Assembly (NCBI RefSeq): GCF_015058545.1
Contig: NZ_SVCB01000084.1
Location: forward strand, 1 to 24,551
Length of the DNA stretch: 24,551 bases
Direction of reading: 5' to 3'
Source of the DNA: Veillonella sp.
GTDB lineage: Bacteria > Bacillota > Negativicutes > Veillonellales > Veillonellaceae
Both the position numbers and the translations under genes were made by a program. The first letter of the stretch is position 1; each line of letters starts with the position of its first letter. Below, piece after piece: positions 1-9,625 of the stretch. Below the pieces are notes generated by a model. The model was not told where the DNA came from, did not search any database, and saw only the letters and a list, made by a program, of their open reading frames with translations.

Positions 1-833
1 GGTTTTTCTGTAAGCATGCGAATCGCACCGCTTGTACCAATCGTGCAGCTGAGCTGACCGGCTGAAACAGCACCGATGCCAACGTTTACCAATACGCCAT
101 CGGTTGCGCCTATAACAACCGGTAATCCGGCAGGCAAACCTAACCGATTCGCTACATCAGTCAACAAGGCGCTACTATGAGTCGTAGAAACAACTTCCGG
201 CAAACATTTTTCGGTAATACCTACAAAGTTTAAGATTTCTTCGTCCCAACATTCTTTGTGCGCATTGTAGAGGCCACTGCTGCTGGCAACAGATTTATCG
301 GTCACCCATTCACCGGTTAAGTTGCGGAAAATGAAGTCTTTAATAGAACCGATATGAGTCATGCGTTCAAAAATGGACGGCTGATTTTCTTTCACCCAGA
401 GGATTTTAGCCAACGGGTAGGTAGCATGCAACGGACAGCCCGTATTGAAGTAAAACTCTTTAACTTTAGGGTCTTTTTCCAAACGACGAACTATAGCTGC
501 ACTGCGGCTATCAGCCCAGGTCATCATATTACCCAAAAGTTGGAACTTGTCGTCTTGCGGGATAAAGCTGTGCATAACAGAACTTAAGGCCAAACCGGAA
601 ATGGTAACCAATTTATACTGTAATTCAGCCACGGTCCCCTTCACTACTTCTTCTACAGCATCATAAATCTGCTGCGGATTTTGTTCCGCCCAGTCATACT
701 GTGGCGTTTCCAAGCTGTAAAATGCTTCAGTCGTAGCTACTGCCTTACCCGTAGCCGTATACGCCGTAGCACGCACACCGGTCGTGCCTACATCAACACC
801 AATCCATACCGGATCTTTCACTTTTAAGGTCAT
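1..833 (-). CDS. FGGY-family carbohydrate kinase, gluconokinase-like (3' end beyond window)
   Basis: Reading from 833 down to the window edge gives about 277 residues with no stop. The N-terminus carries the ASKHA phosphate-1 motif WIGVDVGTTGVRATAYT (about residues 10-26). TWADSRS lies near residue 105, TGCPLHATYPLAK near 130, and the start of the second ASKHA half, ATDGVLVNVG, near 243. The TGCPLH..YPLAKILW stretch is typical of the gluconate kinase branch of the FGGY family, which phosphorylates gluconate to 6-phosphogluconate in the cytoplasm; xylulokinase or another sugar kinase remains possible because the C-terminal half is missing. The ATG at 833 is preceded by AAAAGGAGG at ideal spacing. 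It lies 129 bp beyond the end of polC on the same strand, and the gap has repeated TAGTTA-type motifs that may belong to its own promoter. Confidence 0.85.
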   Translation of the reverse strand, partial: MTLKVKDPVWIGVDVGTTGVRATAYTATGKAVATTEAFYSLETPQYDWAEQNPQQIYDAVEEVVKGTVAELQYKLVTISGLALSSVMHSFIPQDDKFQLLGNMMTWADSRSAAIVRRLEKDPKVKEFYFNTGCPLHATYPLAKILWVKENQPSIFERMTHIGSIKDFIFRNLTGEWVTDKSVASSSGLYNAHKECWDEEILNFVGITEKCLPEVVSTTHSSALLTDVANRLGLPAGLPVVIGATDGVLVNVGIGAVSAGQLSCTIGTSGAIRMLTEK

Positions 834-890
834 AAAAACCTCCTTTTACTGCTAACCTTTAACCGAATGAATTATCCAATTTAAACAATA

Positions 891-942
891 TAGTTAGCTA
901 AAACATGTAATAGTTAACTTGATTAACCTTTTAACTAAATAG
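891..942. promoter_or_regulatory. AT-rich inverted repeat between polC and the kinase
   Basis: TAGTTAA (911-917) and TTAACTA (931-937) form a 7-bp inverted repeat with a 13-nt spacer. A related TAGTTAGCTA lies at 891-900. There is no T-run, so it looks more like an operator cluster for the downstream sugar kinase than a polC terminator. No convincing promoter hexamers were found. Weak assignment. Confidence 0.25.
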
Positions 943-962
943 CTTTCCGGCAAAATAAACCT

Positions 963-3900
963 TTAGCCGAATAAACTCATTTGTTCATCTTCCGGTAAAT
1001 CTTTAAAACAACCTAAATCGCGCATAGTTGCGATGATACTGCCGGAAACCTTACAACGACGTTGTAAGTCCTTAACTGACGTAAACGGTTTTTCTTTCCG
1101 TTCCGCCACAATCATATCCGCTACTTTTTCACCCAAGCTGTCCACAGCCAAGAATGGCGGCAATAAAGCACCGTTATGAATGGTAAAACGACGGGCTTCC
1201 GAATAGTTAAGGTCAGCCACTAAGAAATCAAAACCGCGCTGCTTCATTTCCATGGAAACTTCCAACGCACTCATCATATCTTTGTCCTTATTACTTGCCT
1301 TGCGATCCAGTGCTTTCAAGCGATCAAATTCGGCACGCTGTTCAATGAGCGAACTTGCCATAATTTTCATGTCATACGCTTTGGCACGAATCGAGAAATA
1401 AGCGGCATAGAATGCCAACGGATAATTAATTTTAAACCAGGCAATGCGGAACGCCATCATTACATAGGCCACCGCATGGGCACGCGGGAATAAATAGGAA
1501 ATCTTATTACAAGACTCAATGAACCATTCCGGAATACCACCGGCACGCATCTGTTCTTCGTAATCCGTTTCTTTTTGCCCCAATTTGTTCAACTTATCAA
1601 TCTTCTTGCCCTTACGCACGTTTTCCATGACTTTAAAGCAAGTAATTGGCTTAATGCCGCGATGCATCAAAAAGTTCATGATGTCATCACGGGTGGAAAT
1701 GGCTTCATTCAATTGGCAAGTACCATTTTTAATTAAAGTTTGCGCATTGTCAAGCCATACATTCGTACCATGGGAAAAACCGGAAATACGTACTATGTCG
1801 GAGAAACATTTAGGTTTGGAATCTTCCAACATTCGCCGTACGAAGCCGGTACCACATTCCGGTATGGCCAAGGATGCTACTTTATCGCCCATCAGCTGCT
1901 CCGGTGTTAAACCGATAGCTTTAGTGGACGAGAACAAGCTGAGTGTTTCCGGATCGTCAAATGGAATCGTTTGAACGTCGATACCGGTAATATCTTCCAA
2001 CATACGTATAATTGTCGGATCATCATGGCCCAGAATATCAAGCTTCGTCATACAACCTTCAAAGGAGTGATAATCGAAGTGAGTCGTAATGATGCCGCTG
2101 TCTTTTTTGTTGGCCGGATATTGCACCGGTGTGAACTCATGCACATCCATATCGCGCGGACAAACCATGATGCCCCCCGGATGCTGACCGGTTGTATTTT
2201 TTACACCCGTAACGCCTTTGGCCAAGGATTCCAAAAAGCCTTGACGAGCTTGAATATCATTTGCTTCCGCATATTTTTTAACATAACCAATTGCTGTTTT
2301 TTCAGCAATCGTACCGATTGTGCCGGCGCGGAATACATTATCACGACCGAACAATTCTTCCGTGTATTTATGAGCGCGCGGCTGATAATCACCGGAGAAG
2401 TTAAGGTCAATATCAGGTACCTTATCACCATTAAAGCCCATGAATATGGCAAACGGAATATCATGGCCGTTAGTGTGAAGCGGCGTACCGCATTCCGGAC
2501 AATTCTTGCGCGGCAAGTCAAAGCCACCGGCATATTCACCTTTGGTAAAAAATTCGCTATGTTTACATTTCGGACAAATATAATGTGGCGGTAATGGATT
2601 CACTTCCGTAATATCTGCCATTGTCGCTACAAACGAGGAACCTACGGAACCACGGGAGCCTACCAAATACCCGTCGTCCAAGGACTTACGAACCAGTTTA
2701 TGAGCAATGTAATACAACACGCCGTAGCCGTTGCCGATAATACGGGTCAACTCATAATCGAGTCGCTCCGCTACTACATCCGGCAAAGGATCGCCGTAGA
2801 TTTCTTTGGCCTTTTTATAGCACATTTCCGTCAATGCATTATCAGCCCCTTCAATCTTAGGGGAATATGTTTTGCCTTGCGGTACCGGTTGCAAAGATTC
2901 AATACTGTCATTAATCATGCGCGAGTTAGTAACTACCACTTCATAGGCTTTCTCTTCGCCTAAGTATTTAAATTCTTCCAACATTTCATCGGTAGTACGC
3001 AAGTATAACGACGGCGTCCGTTCAATATCTTTAAAACCGGATACAGTCAACATAATTTGACGATATATTTTTTCATCATTATTCAGATGATGCACGTCAC
3101 AGGTAGCAACTACCGGCTTATTCAATAATTCGCCAAGTTCTACAACCTTTTTATTAATGTCAATCAGATATTGCTCGTCATGAATTTTTTCACCGGTTTT
3201 ACGGTCATACATTAAAAATTGATTATTTTCTAATGGCTGGATTTCCAGATAATCATAGAAAGAGGCTATTTCCAATAACCGTTCCTGCGACTCACCTTTA
3301 ATGATGGCACGAATCAGCTCACCCGCTTCACAAGCGGAACCGATAATGATACCTTCACGATGATCTTCAATAACAGCACGCGGTAAACGAGGACGACGTT
3401 TGTAGTACTGTAAATGGGAAATAGAAATCATTTTGTATAAATTACGAAGCCCTACTCGATTTTTGGCTAATAAAATAATATGTGCGCGGGTATCATTTTC
3501 TTCGTCTTCAATCAAATACCCTTCCACGCCGTAAATCACTTTAACGCCTAATTTACCGGCTACTTCCTGCGCTTCCGGGAAAGCCTGAATGACGCCATGG
3601 TCGGTAATGGCTACCGCCGGATGCCCCCAGGCTTTTACCGTTTGTAATAACTCTTTCACATTAACCAAGGCATCACGGTCACTCATCTTGGTGTGAAGAT
3701 GCAGTTCTACACGAGAATCTTCACGATTTTCCGTACGTTTGGCGCCGCTTTCCAACTGTTGAATGCTACGCAATACCAGCGTATAATCGCGTTCGAATTT
3801 ATCATCATAATGAACATCGCCTTGTACGCGGACGGCTTTGAGCCCCTGCATCGTTTTAAGGAGCTCCTCGCCCTCTTCGGCGGTATCTGTAAATTTGGCA

Positions 3901-4643
3901 AAACGGATACTGTTTGTAGCATCTACGATATGCCCCTTAATAAGTCCTTTACCGGTTTTCGTTTCAATCATTTCAAGTGACACAAAGATGCCTTCAAAAA
4001 CGACGCCGTTTACTTCTTCATTAACCGAAGAAATACTAACCGGTTCGCCGTGAATAGCCGGTCCCAAAATCATGCCCGGATCGGTCACATCACGTTTAAA
4101 GCTGCGTCTTCGTTTTCCGCTATACTGAAAACCACCGCCTGCCTGCGCATCTACCGGTGTAGTCTTAGCCGGTACATAGTTGCACTCTACCGGTTCGTCA
4201 TACATGCTGATAGGCTCATCCTCTTTTAACGCAAAGGGAAAGTCATTTTCATCGAAGCCCGGCGGCATATCTTCTTCCTGATGGTTAAATTCATCAGGAC
4301 TTTCATGCTCAGACGCCTGAAAAATTTCATCCCAATACTTTTGATCCAACGCATCCTCAGGGATTTCAATCTCTCCGGGATCATCCATATAGTACTCTTC
4401 CGGCGTATGATCATGAATCGGTGCCGTAGCATAGCCATAGAATAAAGTATCAGCATCATCGGAAGCCAGTTGCCTTACGGGAATCTGCTTTATCTGATAC
4501 CATTCTTCCAGTTTATTCTGTAACTCTTTAAATGCATCCGGTTGGGACAGCACATTTTTAATTTTTACGGTTTTATCCTTAATTTCAATCATAAGAGCCG
4601 TTTGCTTTCGCCGTTTCGGCACAATATGATATCGTACTTTCAT
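963..4643 (-). CDS. polC: PolC-type DNA polymerase III alpha subunit lacking the exonuclease domain
   Basis: Replicative DNA polymerase of Firmicutes, 1226 residues against roughly 1440 in Bacillus. Order of parts: N-terminal domain (1-75), acidic linker (80-160), OB fold (about 195-300), PHP domain starting with VELHLHTKMSDRDA (312-325) and AITDHG, then the polymerase core. GSRGSVGSSFVATM lies at 662-675. Zinc cysteines are C690, C693, C715 and C718. Catalytic aspartates lie in KVPDIDLNFSG (D744, D746) and KLDILGHDDPT (D869). The C-terminal EQMSLFG is a beta-clamp-binding motif. In Bacillus PolC a DEDDh 3'-5' exonuclease is inserted inside the PHP domain; here VIYGVEGYLIEDE runs straight into THE PHP continuation RAHIILLAKNRVGLRNL (residues 369-403), so proofreading must come from another protein or be absent. 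Start ATG has AAGGAAGG upstream. Last gene of the comEA-comEC-holA-vanW-polC run, 36 nt after vanW. Confidence 0.97.
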   Translation of the reverse strand: MKVRYHIVPKRRKQTALMIEIKDKTVKIKNVLSQPDAFKELQNKLEEWYQIKQIPVRQLASDDADTLFYGYATAPIHDHTPEEYYMDDPGEIEIPEDALDQKYWDEIFQASEHESPDEFNHQEEDMPPGFDENDFPFALKEDEPISMYDEPVECNYVPAKTTPVDAQAGGGFQYSGKRRRSFKRDVTDPGMILGPAIHGEPVSISSVNEEVNGVVFEGIFVSLEMIETKTGKGLIKGHIVDATNSIRFAKFTDTAEEGEELLKTMQGLKAVRVQGDVHYDDKFERDYTLVLRSIQQLESGAKRTENREDSRVELHLHTKMSDRDALVNVKELLQTVKAWGHPAVAITDHGVIQAFPEAQEVAGKLGVKVIYGVEGYLIEDEENDTRAHIILLAKNRVGLRNLYKMISISHLQYYKRRPRLPRAVIEDHREGIIIGSACEAGELIRAIIKGESQERLLEIASFYDYLEIQPLENNQFLMYDRKTGEKIHDEQYLIDINKKVVELGELLNKPVVATCDVHHLNNDEKIYRQIMLTVSGFKDIERTPSLYLRTTDEMLEEFKYLGEEKAYEVVVTNSRMINDSIESLQPVPQGKTYSPKIEGADNALTEMCYKKAKEIYGDPLPDVVAERLDYELTRIIGNGYGVLYYIAHKLVRKSLDDGYLVGSRGSVGSSFVATMADITEVNPLPPHYICPKCKHSEFFTKGEYAGGFDLPRKNCPECGTPLHTNGHDIPFAIFMGFNGDKVPDIDLNFSGDYQPRAHKYTEELFGRDNVFRAGTIGTIAEKTAIGYVKKYAEANDIQARQGFLESLAKGVTGVKNTTGQHPGGIMVCPRDMDVHEFTPVQYPANKKDSGIITTHFDYHSFEGCMTKLDILGHDDPTIIRMLEDITGIDVQTIPFDDPETLSLFSSTKAIGLTPEQLMGDKVASLAIPECGTGFVRRMLEDSKPKCFSDIVRISGFSHGTNVWLDNAQTLIKNGTCQLNEAISTRDDIMNFLMHRGIKPITCFKVMENVRKGKKIDKLNKLGQKETDYEEQMRAGGIPEWFIESCNKISYLFPRAHAVAYVMMAFRIAWFKINYPLAFYAAYFSIRAKAYDMKIMASSLIEQRAEFDRLKALDRKASNKDKDMMSALEVSMEMKQRGFDFLVADLNYSEARRFTIHNGALLPPFLAVDSLGEKVADMIVAERKEKPFTSVKDLQRRCKVSGSIIATMRDLGCFKDLPEDEQMSLFG

Positions 4644-4679
4644 GTCTATCCTTCCTTCAAATTTTTAAAACTCATTGTA

Positions 4680-6083
4680 TTACTCCGACTTAGCGGATTT
4701 ACTGTTGTCGGTTTTTGTTTTTACATCCTTTTTATCAGCGTCCTTTGCCCCGTCCTTACCATCTTTAGCGGTTTCTTTAGCCGGTTTTACAACATAAGTC
4801 GTTACCGGATCATAGGTGGAGTTAAAGGAGTCAGTTTTGGTGCGGCCGTCTTTGTACGTAATATGTACCGTCGTATCCACACTAAGGCCTGCATGACCTT
4901 CGTTCGTTGTTTCCTTGGTCACCGACGGATCGATACGAGTTTCCACTTTATTCGGAATTGTCTGCTCATTGCCCACTGTAATAGATACTGCTTGCGGTTC
5001 ATCCGCCGCAAAGCCTAAGATACTAATAGTTAAGGTATCGCCGGATGTATGAGCCAACACATAAATCGGATGGTCATACGGATTTTTGAAAATAAAATCT
5101 AAATAACCGTAAGCCACTGTAGCATCACGACCGGCCGCCATGTAGCCTACCGGTGCAAAATGCGGCGTTCGTTCTACAATATCCATCCCCGCCAATAAAG
5201 CGCTATTGAAAAGCGTGGAACTGACTTGGCAAATGCCGCCGCCAATACCGGGCACTAATTTACCGTCCATAAATACCGGCGCATCATCGTACCCCGCTTC
5301 GGCCGTACGTTCACCTACAATATCATTAAATGAAAAGTTTTGGTGCGGCATAATCACCACATTATTAATTTTATCGGTAGCAATTTGAATATTATGGGTA
5401 CGGCTTACATCACCGGAATTAAAAGTAGTGGAATACGTTCCCAATACGGTATTAATCCCTTTTAATGTTTCAGCCGTGATCTTTGGCTTAGCCTGATTGT
5501 CGATGACCAATTCAAAACCGGATACTTCGCCTTTAGCAAGCTTTTCCTGTAAACTAGCCACTGTCTTAGCAATATCGAGACGCTTCCCCGGCACTTCCGG
5601 ATGCAATACGACTTGACCGTTTTCAACTGTCAAATAAGCATCGTGACCGGTATAACCGATTTCTTTACTATAAGTCTGCAATAAGGCTTCTAATGCCGGT
5701 ACGTTCACATCATATACGATAGCTTTAGATACCGGTGCCATCAATGCATGCCAGCGATTCGTAATATATTCTTCCATAGAAGGCTCATAACCGTATGTCA
5801 TAAGGCTTTCAATGGTTTTATCTACATTCGGTTTTACCCCGATATCTTTTAAAGCTACCGTGGTTTCTTTGCCATCCTGCCATTTGACCTTCATATGAGT
5901 CGGTCCCTTAGCCGCTTCCGCTTCAATAATATCTGCCAACTCTTCTTTATTGGCTTGGGACACATCACGTTCACCTAAATACATGCCTTGAATGACATTG
6001 CCTGTAGGATATAAAAAGGCGCCCGTACTTAATGAAATTAAACCTAACACCACACCGGCTACAATGCCGACTTTTTTCTTCAT
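4680..6083 (-). CDS. VanW-family protein with N-terminal membrane anchor and C-terminal G5-like domain
   Basis: 467 residues. An N-terminal hydrophobic segment (about 5-25) after MKKK predicts a membrane-anchored or secreted protein. Residues 55-190 resemble the peptidoglycan-binding-like region commonly found before VanW domains. The VanW domain (about 210-345) contains NFSFNDIVGERT and GIGGGICQVSSTLFNSALL, both family hallmarks. A G5-like beta-rich segment (about 370-435) follows, and the last 30 residues are a charged Lys/Asp/Ser tail. The molecular function of VanW proteins is not established; the architecture suggests binding to cell wall or surface sugars. The name comes from an accessory gene in vanB clusters and does not imply vancomycin resistance. 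The gene lies 65 bp after holA and 36 nt before polC, so cotranscription is likely. The ribosome binding site (GGGGTG) is weaker than those of its neighbours. Confidence 0.88.
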   Translation of the reverse strand: MKKKVGIVAGVVLGLISLSTGAFLYPTGNVIQGMYLGERDVSQANKEELADIIEAEAAKGPTHMKVKWQDGKETTVALKDIGVKPNVDKTIESLMTYGYEPSMEEYITNRWHALMAPVSKAIVYDVNVPALEALLQTYSKEIGYTGHDAYLTVENGQVVLHPEVPGKRLDIAKTVASLQEKLAKGEVSGFELVIDNQAKPKITAETLKGINTVLGTYSTTFNSGDVSRTHNIQIATDKINNVVIMPHQNFSFNDIVGERTAEAGYDDAPVFMDGKLVPGIGGGICQVSSTLFNSALLAGMDIVERTPHFAPVGYMAAGRDATVAYGYLDFIFKNPYDHPIYVLAHTSGDTLTISILGFAADEPQAVSITVGNEQTIPNKVETRIDPSVTKETTNEGHAGLSVDTTVHITYKDGRTKTDSFNSTYDPVTTYVVKPAKETAKDGKDGAKDADKKDVKTKTDNSKSAKSE

Positions 6084-6148
6084 TCAACTACACCCCGCTG
6101 CCTATAACCAGTAATGAGTAAAACCCTGTAACTTTCTATGGGTAAACC

Positions 6149-7117
6149 CTAGGACTTGCAATAGGCTAAACATAAATCTTTAAAATAAGATAAGTCGCCC
6201 TCACCGCGACGACTGTTGCGCATAACTTCATAAAGACCACGCAACAATTTGGCTAAGGCTCGCACTGAAACGTTCTTTTGCCGGTATGCCAAAGTAATAG
6301 GATACGGTTTCGTAGAGGACTCGTACTTTTTAAATAAATCCTGTACCTCCCGTTCCGATAATCCCGTACCTTTGCATTCGCTAACCATCAGCTGCAAACG
6401 CAATTGGCCTTCAATATATGACATGGCTCGTTCCGATTCTTTGTTTTGAAGCATAAAAGGAAACAAAGCCAATAAGGTAGCTGCATCTTTTTGCAGTAAT
6501 GCCTCTTTGAATAAAAAGATATTTTTTGCTCCATAATCACTGCCATTATGAATTAAAAAATCCTGCGTTATTTTGCCTTTCGGCGGCAATAAGAGAAAAT
6601 AACGGTCAAATTCGGTTCGCAAAAAGCTGACCGGCACATCTTGCCACAATTCCAATAAATGCTTCATATACTCCAGGCCGTCCATCGTTATGGTGAAACC
6701 ATTTTGCTTACAATAGGACTGCAACCATTGGACTATTTCCTCTTTTTTTAAACGCATGCAGGCCACATTCGTAATCTTTTTTAAAAACTCACTGTTATGC
6801 TTAGTCCGCTTATCTATCGTATCATGATATAGAATTAACACCGGATTGGCACCTTCATAAGTAATCAATAAATTATACAATTGTTGCCACTCATCACTAA
6901 CCTTTTTATTCGGCTTTACAAAAATAGGCGGATTGATTAAACAATATAAAGTTGGTTCACCAAATAGCGAATCTTCGCTTAACTTTTCACAAATTCGCCC
7001 CGGTCCAACTTCATCATTTAAAGACTGCACCGCCAAATCCTTGTATTTAGTTAAAAATTCGCGTTTCTTTTCATCAATGAGCTGTGACTCATCACCATAA
7101 AGCAGCAAAATTGCCAT
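6149..7117 (-). CDS. holA: DNA polymerase III delta subunit (clamp loader)
   Basis: 322 residues, close to the usual length of HolA (about 340). The start AILLLYGDESQLIDEKKREF is the degenerate nucleotide-binding-fold beginning of delta subunits. The middle helical region and the C-terminal collar-type region (IEGQLRLQLMVSECKGTGLS, then QKNVSVRALAKLLRGLYEV) match the family pattern. Delta opens the beta clamp in the clamp loader during replication. The ATG at 7117 has an AGGAGG site, and the comEC stop codon TAG (7126-7128) lies inside that site, so the two genes are tightly coupled. comEC followed by holA is a common Firmicute order, which supports the assignment. Confidence 0.92.
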   Translation of the reverse strand: MAILLLYGDESQLIDEKKREFLTKYKDLAVQSLNDEVGPGRICEKLSEDSLFGEPTLYCLINPPIFVKPNKKVSDEWQQLYNLLITYEGANPVLILYHDTIDKRTKHNSEFLKKITNVACMRLKKEEIVQWLQSYCKQNGFTITMDGLEYMKHLLELWQDVPVSFLRTEFDRYFLLLPPKGKITQDFLIHNGSDYGAKNIFLFKEALLQKDAATLLALFPFMLQNKESERAMSYIEGQLRLQLMVSECKGTGLSEREVQDLFKKYESSTKPYPITLAYRQKNVSVRALAKLLRGLYEVMRNSRRGEGDLSYFKDLCLAYCKS

Positions 7118-7125
7118 AGCCCCTC

Positions 7126-9495
7126 CTACAATAAAAAATCCGGGACAACACGTGTGCCCGTAATATATCTGGTTGAATCTGCCGGATCTACATCAGCGTA
7201 CTTGCCGGAGCTTGGCCAATATACAATGGCAATCGGACCTGACGGGCCGTCATCCCCCCTTGATGCTGTAGCACTGTTAGTAGTTCCTACAATATATTGT
7301 TTCGTCTCTATTAATTTTAGATTGTTTTCGCTAATTTGTCCATTACCGAATAGGAATCCTCCTCTTGGTCCTTCCACCAAAATCTGTTTTGGATACTCCC
7401 TAACAGTCTTGTCGAAATCAGCACTATTACGCCCTATATAAGTATCTTGATTGATATCGCTTTTATGTATTGCGCTCACAGGAAATTCCAAGCTATGCAG
7501 TAGGGTTATGATACTTTTTTCATTACCTTCATTTACCTCTTGCATTATAACACCATTGAGGCGTTCAATACCAAAATAATGAACACTGTTAACTATGGAG
7601 CTTCGCGTCATATTCGATACGCTTTTACCGCCTGTAGTCACATATAAAAAAGCTTTAGCAGTTTTTAACGGTTCCTCTTTAATTACTAAAAAAGCAGCCC
7701 CTCTATTAACCGGAATCGTATGAATAAAAACCTGTTCACCCGACAAATGAATCAGGGGCAGAAGAAGCGCCATGAATAACAAGCACAATATGATGTTTTC
7801 ATAAAAAAGCGATCGAACCGACCATTCACGCATAATAGCATATAACTGACGACAACCTAGAACATATATAGTGCCAAGCCACACCGGCAAAGCCCCTAAC
7901 CACATAACCGCGCCCGGCAATGAAGCAATCGTAAAATTTAAAAAGAGTGATAACCGCAAAAGGAGCCCCAGCAAATGCCACAAAATGCTTACGGGAATCA
8001 ACCATTGCAAAAGTAACAACACGGCCGTAGCCAATATGGCCAAATCCAACAAAGGTCCGACAATAACGGCCGCCAAAAACGAGCCGTAACCCATAAGATG
8101 AAAATAATAGAGTTGCAACGGCCAAATTAAAATTTGCGCACTAAGACATAAACTGATGGGGCCCATAATATAGGGCCAATCTTTGGGTAAACGTTGATAC
8201 AAAGTACGACTGAAGAGTAATATGCCATATGTGGCACCTAAGGAGAGTTGAAAACTGATATCCAAGAACAAAAGCGGTTCATAAGCCAACATAAGAGCCG
8301 CACTTATATTCAGGGCTTGCCGGCTGTGATACGCATCGCCTCGTATAAGACCAATCCCCATAATAATACCCATGACAGCGGAACGCACCACCGGCGGATT
8401 AAACCCCACAATAGCACAATATACTATGACGAAGACGATGGCACCGTAAGTCGCTTTTTTCTTAGGTACTCCCATAATGTGAGCAACAACAAACACAAAA
8501 CCGAATAATAAGGCTACATGAGAGCCGGATACAGATAAGATGTGAATTAGCCCCGTTTTGGCAAAAGAATCCATAACAGACGCATCGATAGCTCCGTAGC
8601 CGCCGCCAAGCAATAAACTCTGCCCTACGGCAGCCATTTCACCGGGCAAATTAGCATCTATCTGATTCATCAGTTGCCAACGAGCCACCCCCAATAGATA
8701 ATCAACTCTATCGTTAATACGCTCATACCAGTTTGGTCTCACCGCTGTATCAAAGCCCTCAAAAGTCCCTTCATATAGATTGCCTACGCGATGGGCTGCC
8801 AGATGACGAGGCCGCAAGTCGATGCGCCCTTCTTCGGGAGCCTGTAAGAGTTTACTGGTTTTACCTTTTACCATCACATATTGACCGGGCAAAATAGGCT
8901 TTGTTTTCATAGCTTTGGTAGGCGCCACATAGACCATAAGTTGACCGTCCGCCTTTAACGGCTTTGACGCAGTGGCTTCTTTTTTTGGTATCATACTAAC
9001 TAAATCGCCTTCAAAGCGCAGAAATTCTTTATCTTGCAGGATAACTGATTCCGGCAAATTCAGAACACGAACTGTATAAGTTCCTTCAGCCCCCATATAG
9101 TAAGGGTTAACCTCATAATACTCGTCAATCTCCCTTTCCGTGTGATAGTATCCCATACTCGCTAAAACCAATAATAAACCAACGATAATAGCTTGTATAT
9201 ATAAAGAGGTAATACCTTGGCGCACCATGTTAACGGCACTTACAGTAGGACCGGCATAGATATAGCTTTGCTTCTTATTTTTACCTCCTCGCTGCCAAAT
9301 TAGCCATATAAAATACCAAATACTACTGAGAAAAACAATCATCGGGTTAGTAAATTCATAGCGTTGTCCGTAGGCAAACACGATTCCCCAAGCCGGTGTC
9401 AACCATAAAATAGCCCCCCATTCCGTATAGGTAAAAAAATATAACTCCTTTTTACCCAGCTCTGCAATTTTCTGCCATAATAGTTGCTCACCCAT
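7126..9495 (-). CDS. comEC: ComEC/Rec2 DNA uptake channel with degenerate beta-lactamase-like domain
   Basis: Membrane channel for single-stranded DNA in natural transformation, 789 residues from the chosen start. Several N-terminal membrane segments, a soluble OB-like region (about 130-250), then the competence domain with GLIHILSVSGSHVALLFGF (about 315-333), FNPPVVRSAVMG and FLDISFQLSLGATYGI. The last 200 residues (about 588-789) align by pattern with the metallo-beta-lactamase-like domain of full-length ComEC (FLVIKE..., VTTGGKS, GIERLNGVIM, LLHSLEFPV). Where the family has a HxHxDH-type ligand motif this protein reads MQEVNEGNEKS, so the domain should not bind the usual metals. Start choice: the longer frame opens with TTG at 9531, but the ATG at 9495 sits 5 nt after GAGGAG and is preferred. 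The stop overlaps the holA ribosome binding site. comEA lies 197 bp upstream across a tandem repeat. Confidence 0.93.
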   Translation of the reverse strand: MGEQLLWQKIAELGKKELYFFTYTEWGAILWLTPAWGIVFAYGQRYEFTNPMIVFLSSIWYFIWLIWQRGGKNKKQSYIYAGPTVSAVNMVRQGITSLYIQAIIVGLLLVLASMGYYHTEREIDEYYEVNPYYMGAEGTYTVRVLNLPESVILQDKEFLRFEGDLVSMIPKKEATASKPLKADGQLMVYVAPTKAMKTKPILPGQYVMVKGKTSKLLQAPEEGRIDLRPRHLAAHRVGNLYEGTFEGFDTAVRPNWYERINDRVDYLLGVARWQLMNQIDANLPGEMAAVGQSLLLGGGYGAIDASVMDSFAKTGLIHILSVSGSHVALLFGFVFVVAHIMGVPKKKATYGAIVFVIVYCAIVGFNPPVVRSAVMGIIMGIGLIRGDAYHSRQALNISAALMLAYEPLLFLDISFQLSLGATYGILLFSRTLYQRLPKDWPYIMGPISLCLSAQILIWPLQLYYFHLMGYGSFLAAVIVGPLLDLAILATAVLLLLQWLIPVSILWHLLGLLLRLSLFLNFTIASLPGAVMWLGALPVWLGTIYVLGCRQLYAIMREWSVRSLFYENIILCLLFMALLLPLIHLSGEQVFIHTIPVNRGAAFLVIKEEPLKTAKAFLYVTTGGKSVSNMTRSSIVNSVHYFGIERLNGVIMQEVNEGNEKSIITLLHSLEFPVSAIHKSDINQDTYIGRNSADFDKTVREYPKQILVEGPRGGFLFGNGQISENNLKLIETKQYIVGTTNSATASRGDDGPSGPIAIVYWPSSGKYADVDPADSTRYITGTRVVPDFLL

Positions 9496-9529
9496 ATTAC
9501 TCCTCATATATATAAACGTTTCAGACTTC

Positions 9530-9546
9530 AATTTGGCTCCAATTTT
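9530..9546. repeat. Short dyad in the comEC leader
   Basis: AATTTGG and CCAATT face each other around CT, just upstream of the comEC ribosome binding site and next to an AT-rich stretch with repeated AAAAATTTT. It may be a small operator or mRNA hairpin. No good promoter hexamers could be found for comEC, which suggests transcription from comEA. Weak assignment. Confidence 0.25.
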
Positions 9547-9625
9547 TTAAAAATTTTTGTAAAATTTTTCTTAGTGACACCCAATATTAGCAAAACAAAC
9601 TTATAGATTGGTATTATTCTGAGAA

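Noticed and set aside
1585..2594. Plus-strand reading frames opposite polC (and similar ones opposite leuS, comEC and the flavodoxins)
   Set aside because: They lie antisense within clearly coding genes, lack ribosome binding sites and show no recognisable domains.
4680..6083. Vancomycin resistance gene
   Set aside because: VanW domains are common in Firmicute surface proteins; there are no vanHAX-type ligase genes nearby.
9496..9531. Longer N-terminus for comEC (TTG at 9531)
   Set aside because: The ATG at 9495 has a perfect GAGGAG 5 nt upstream, inside the extra sequence.
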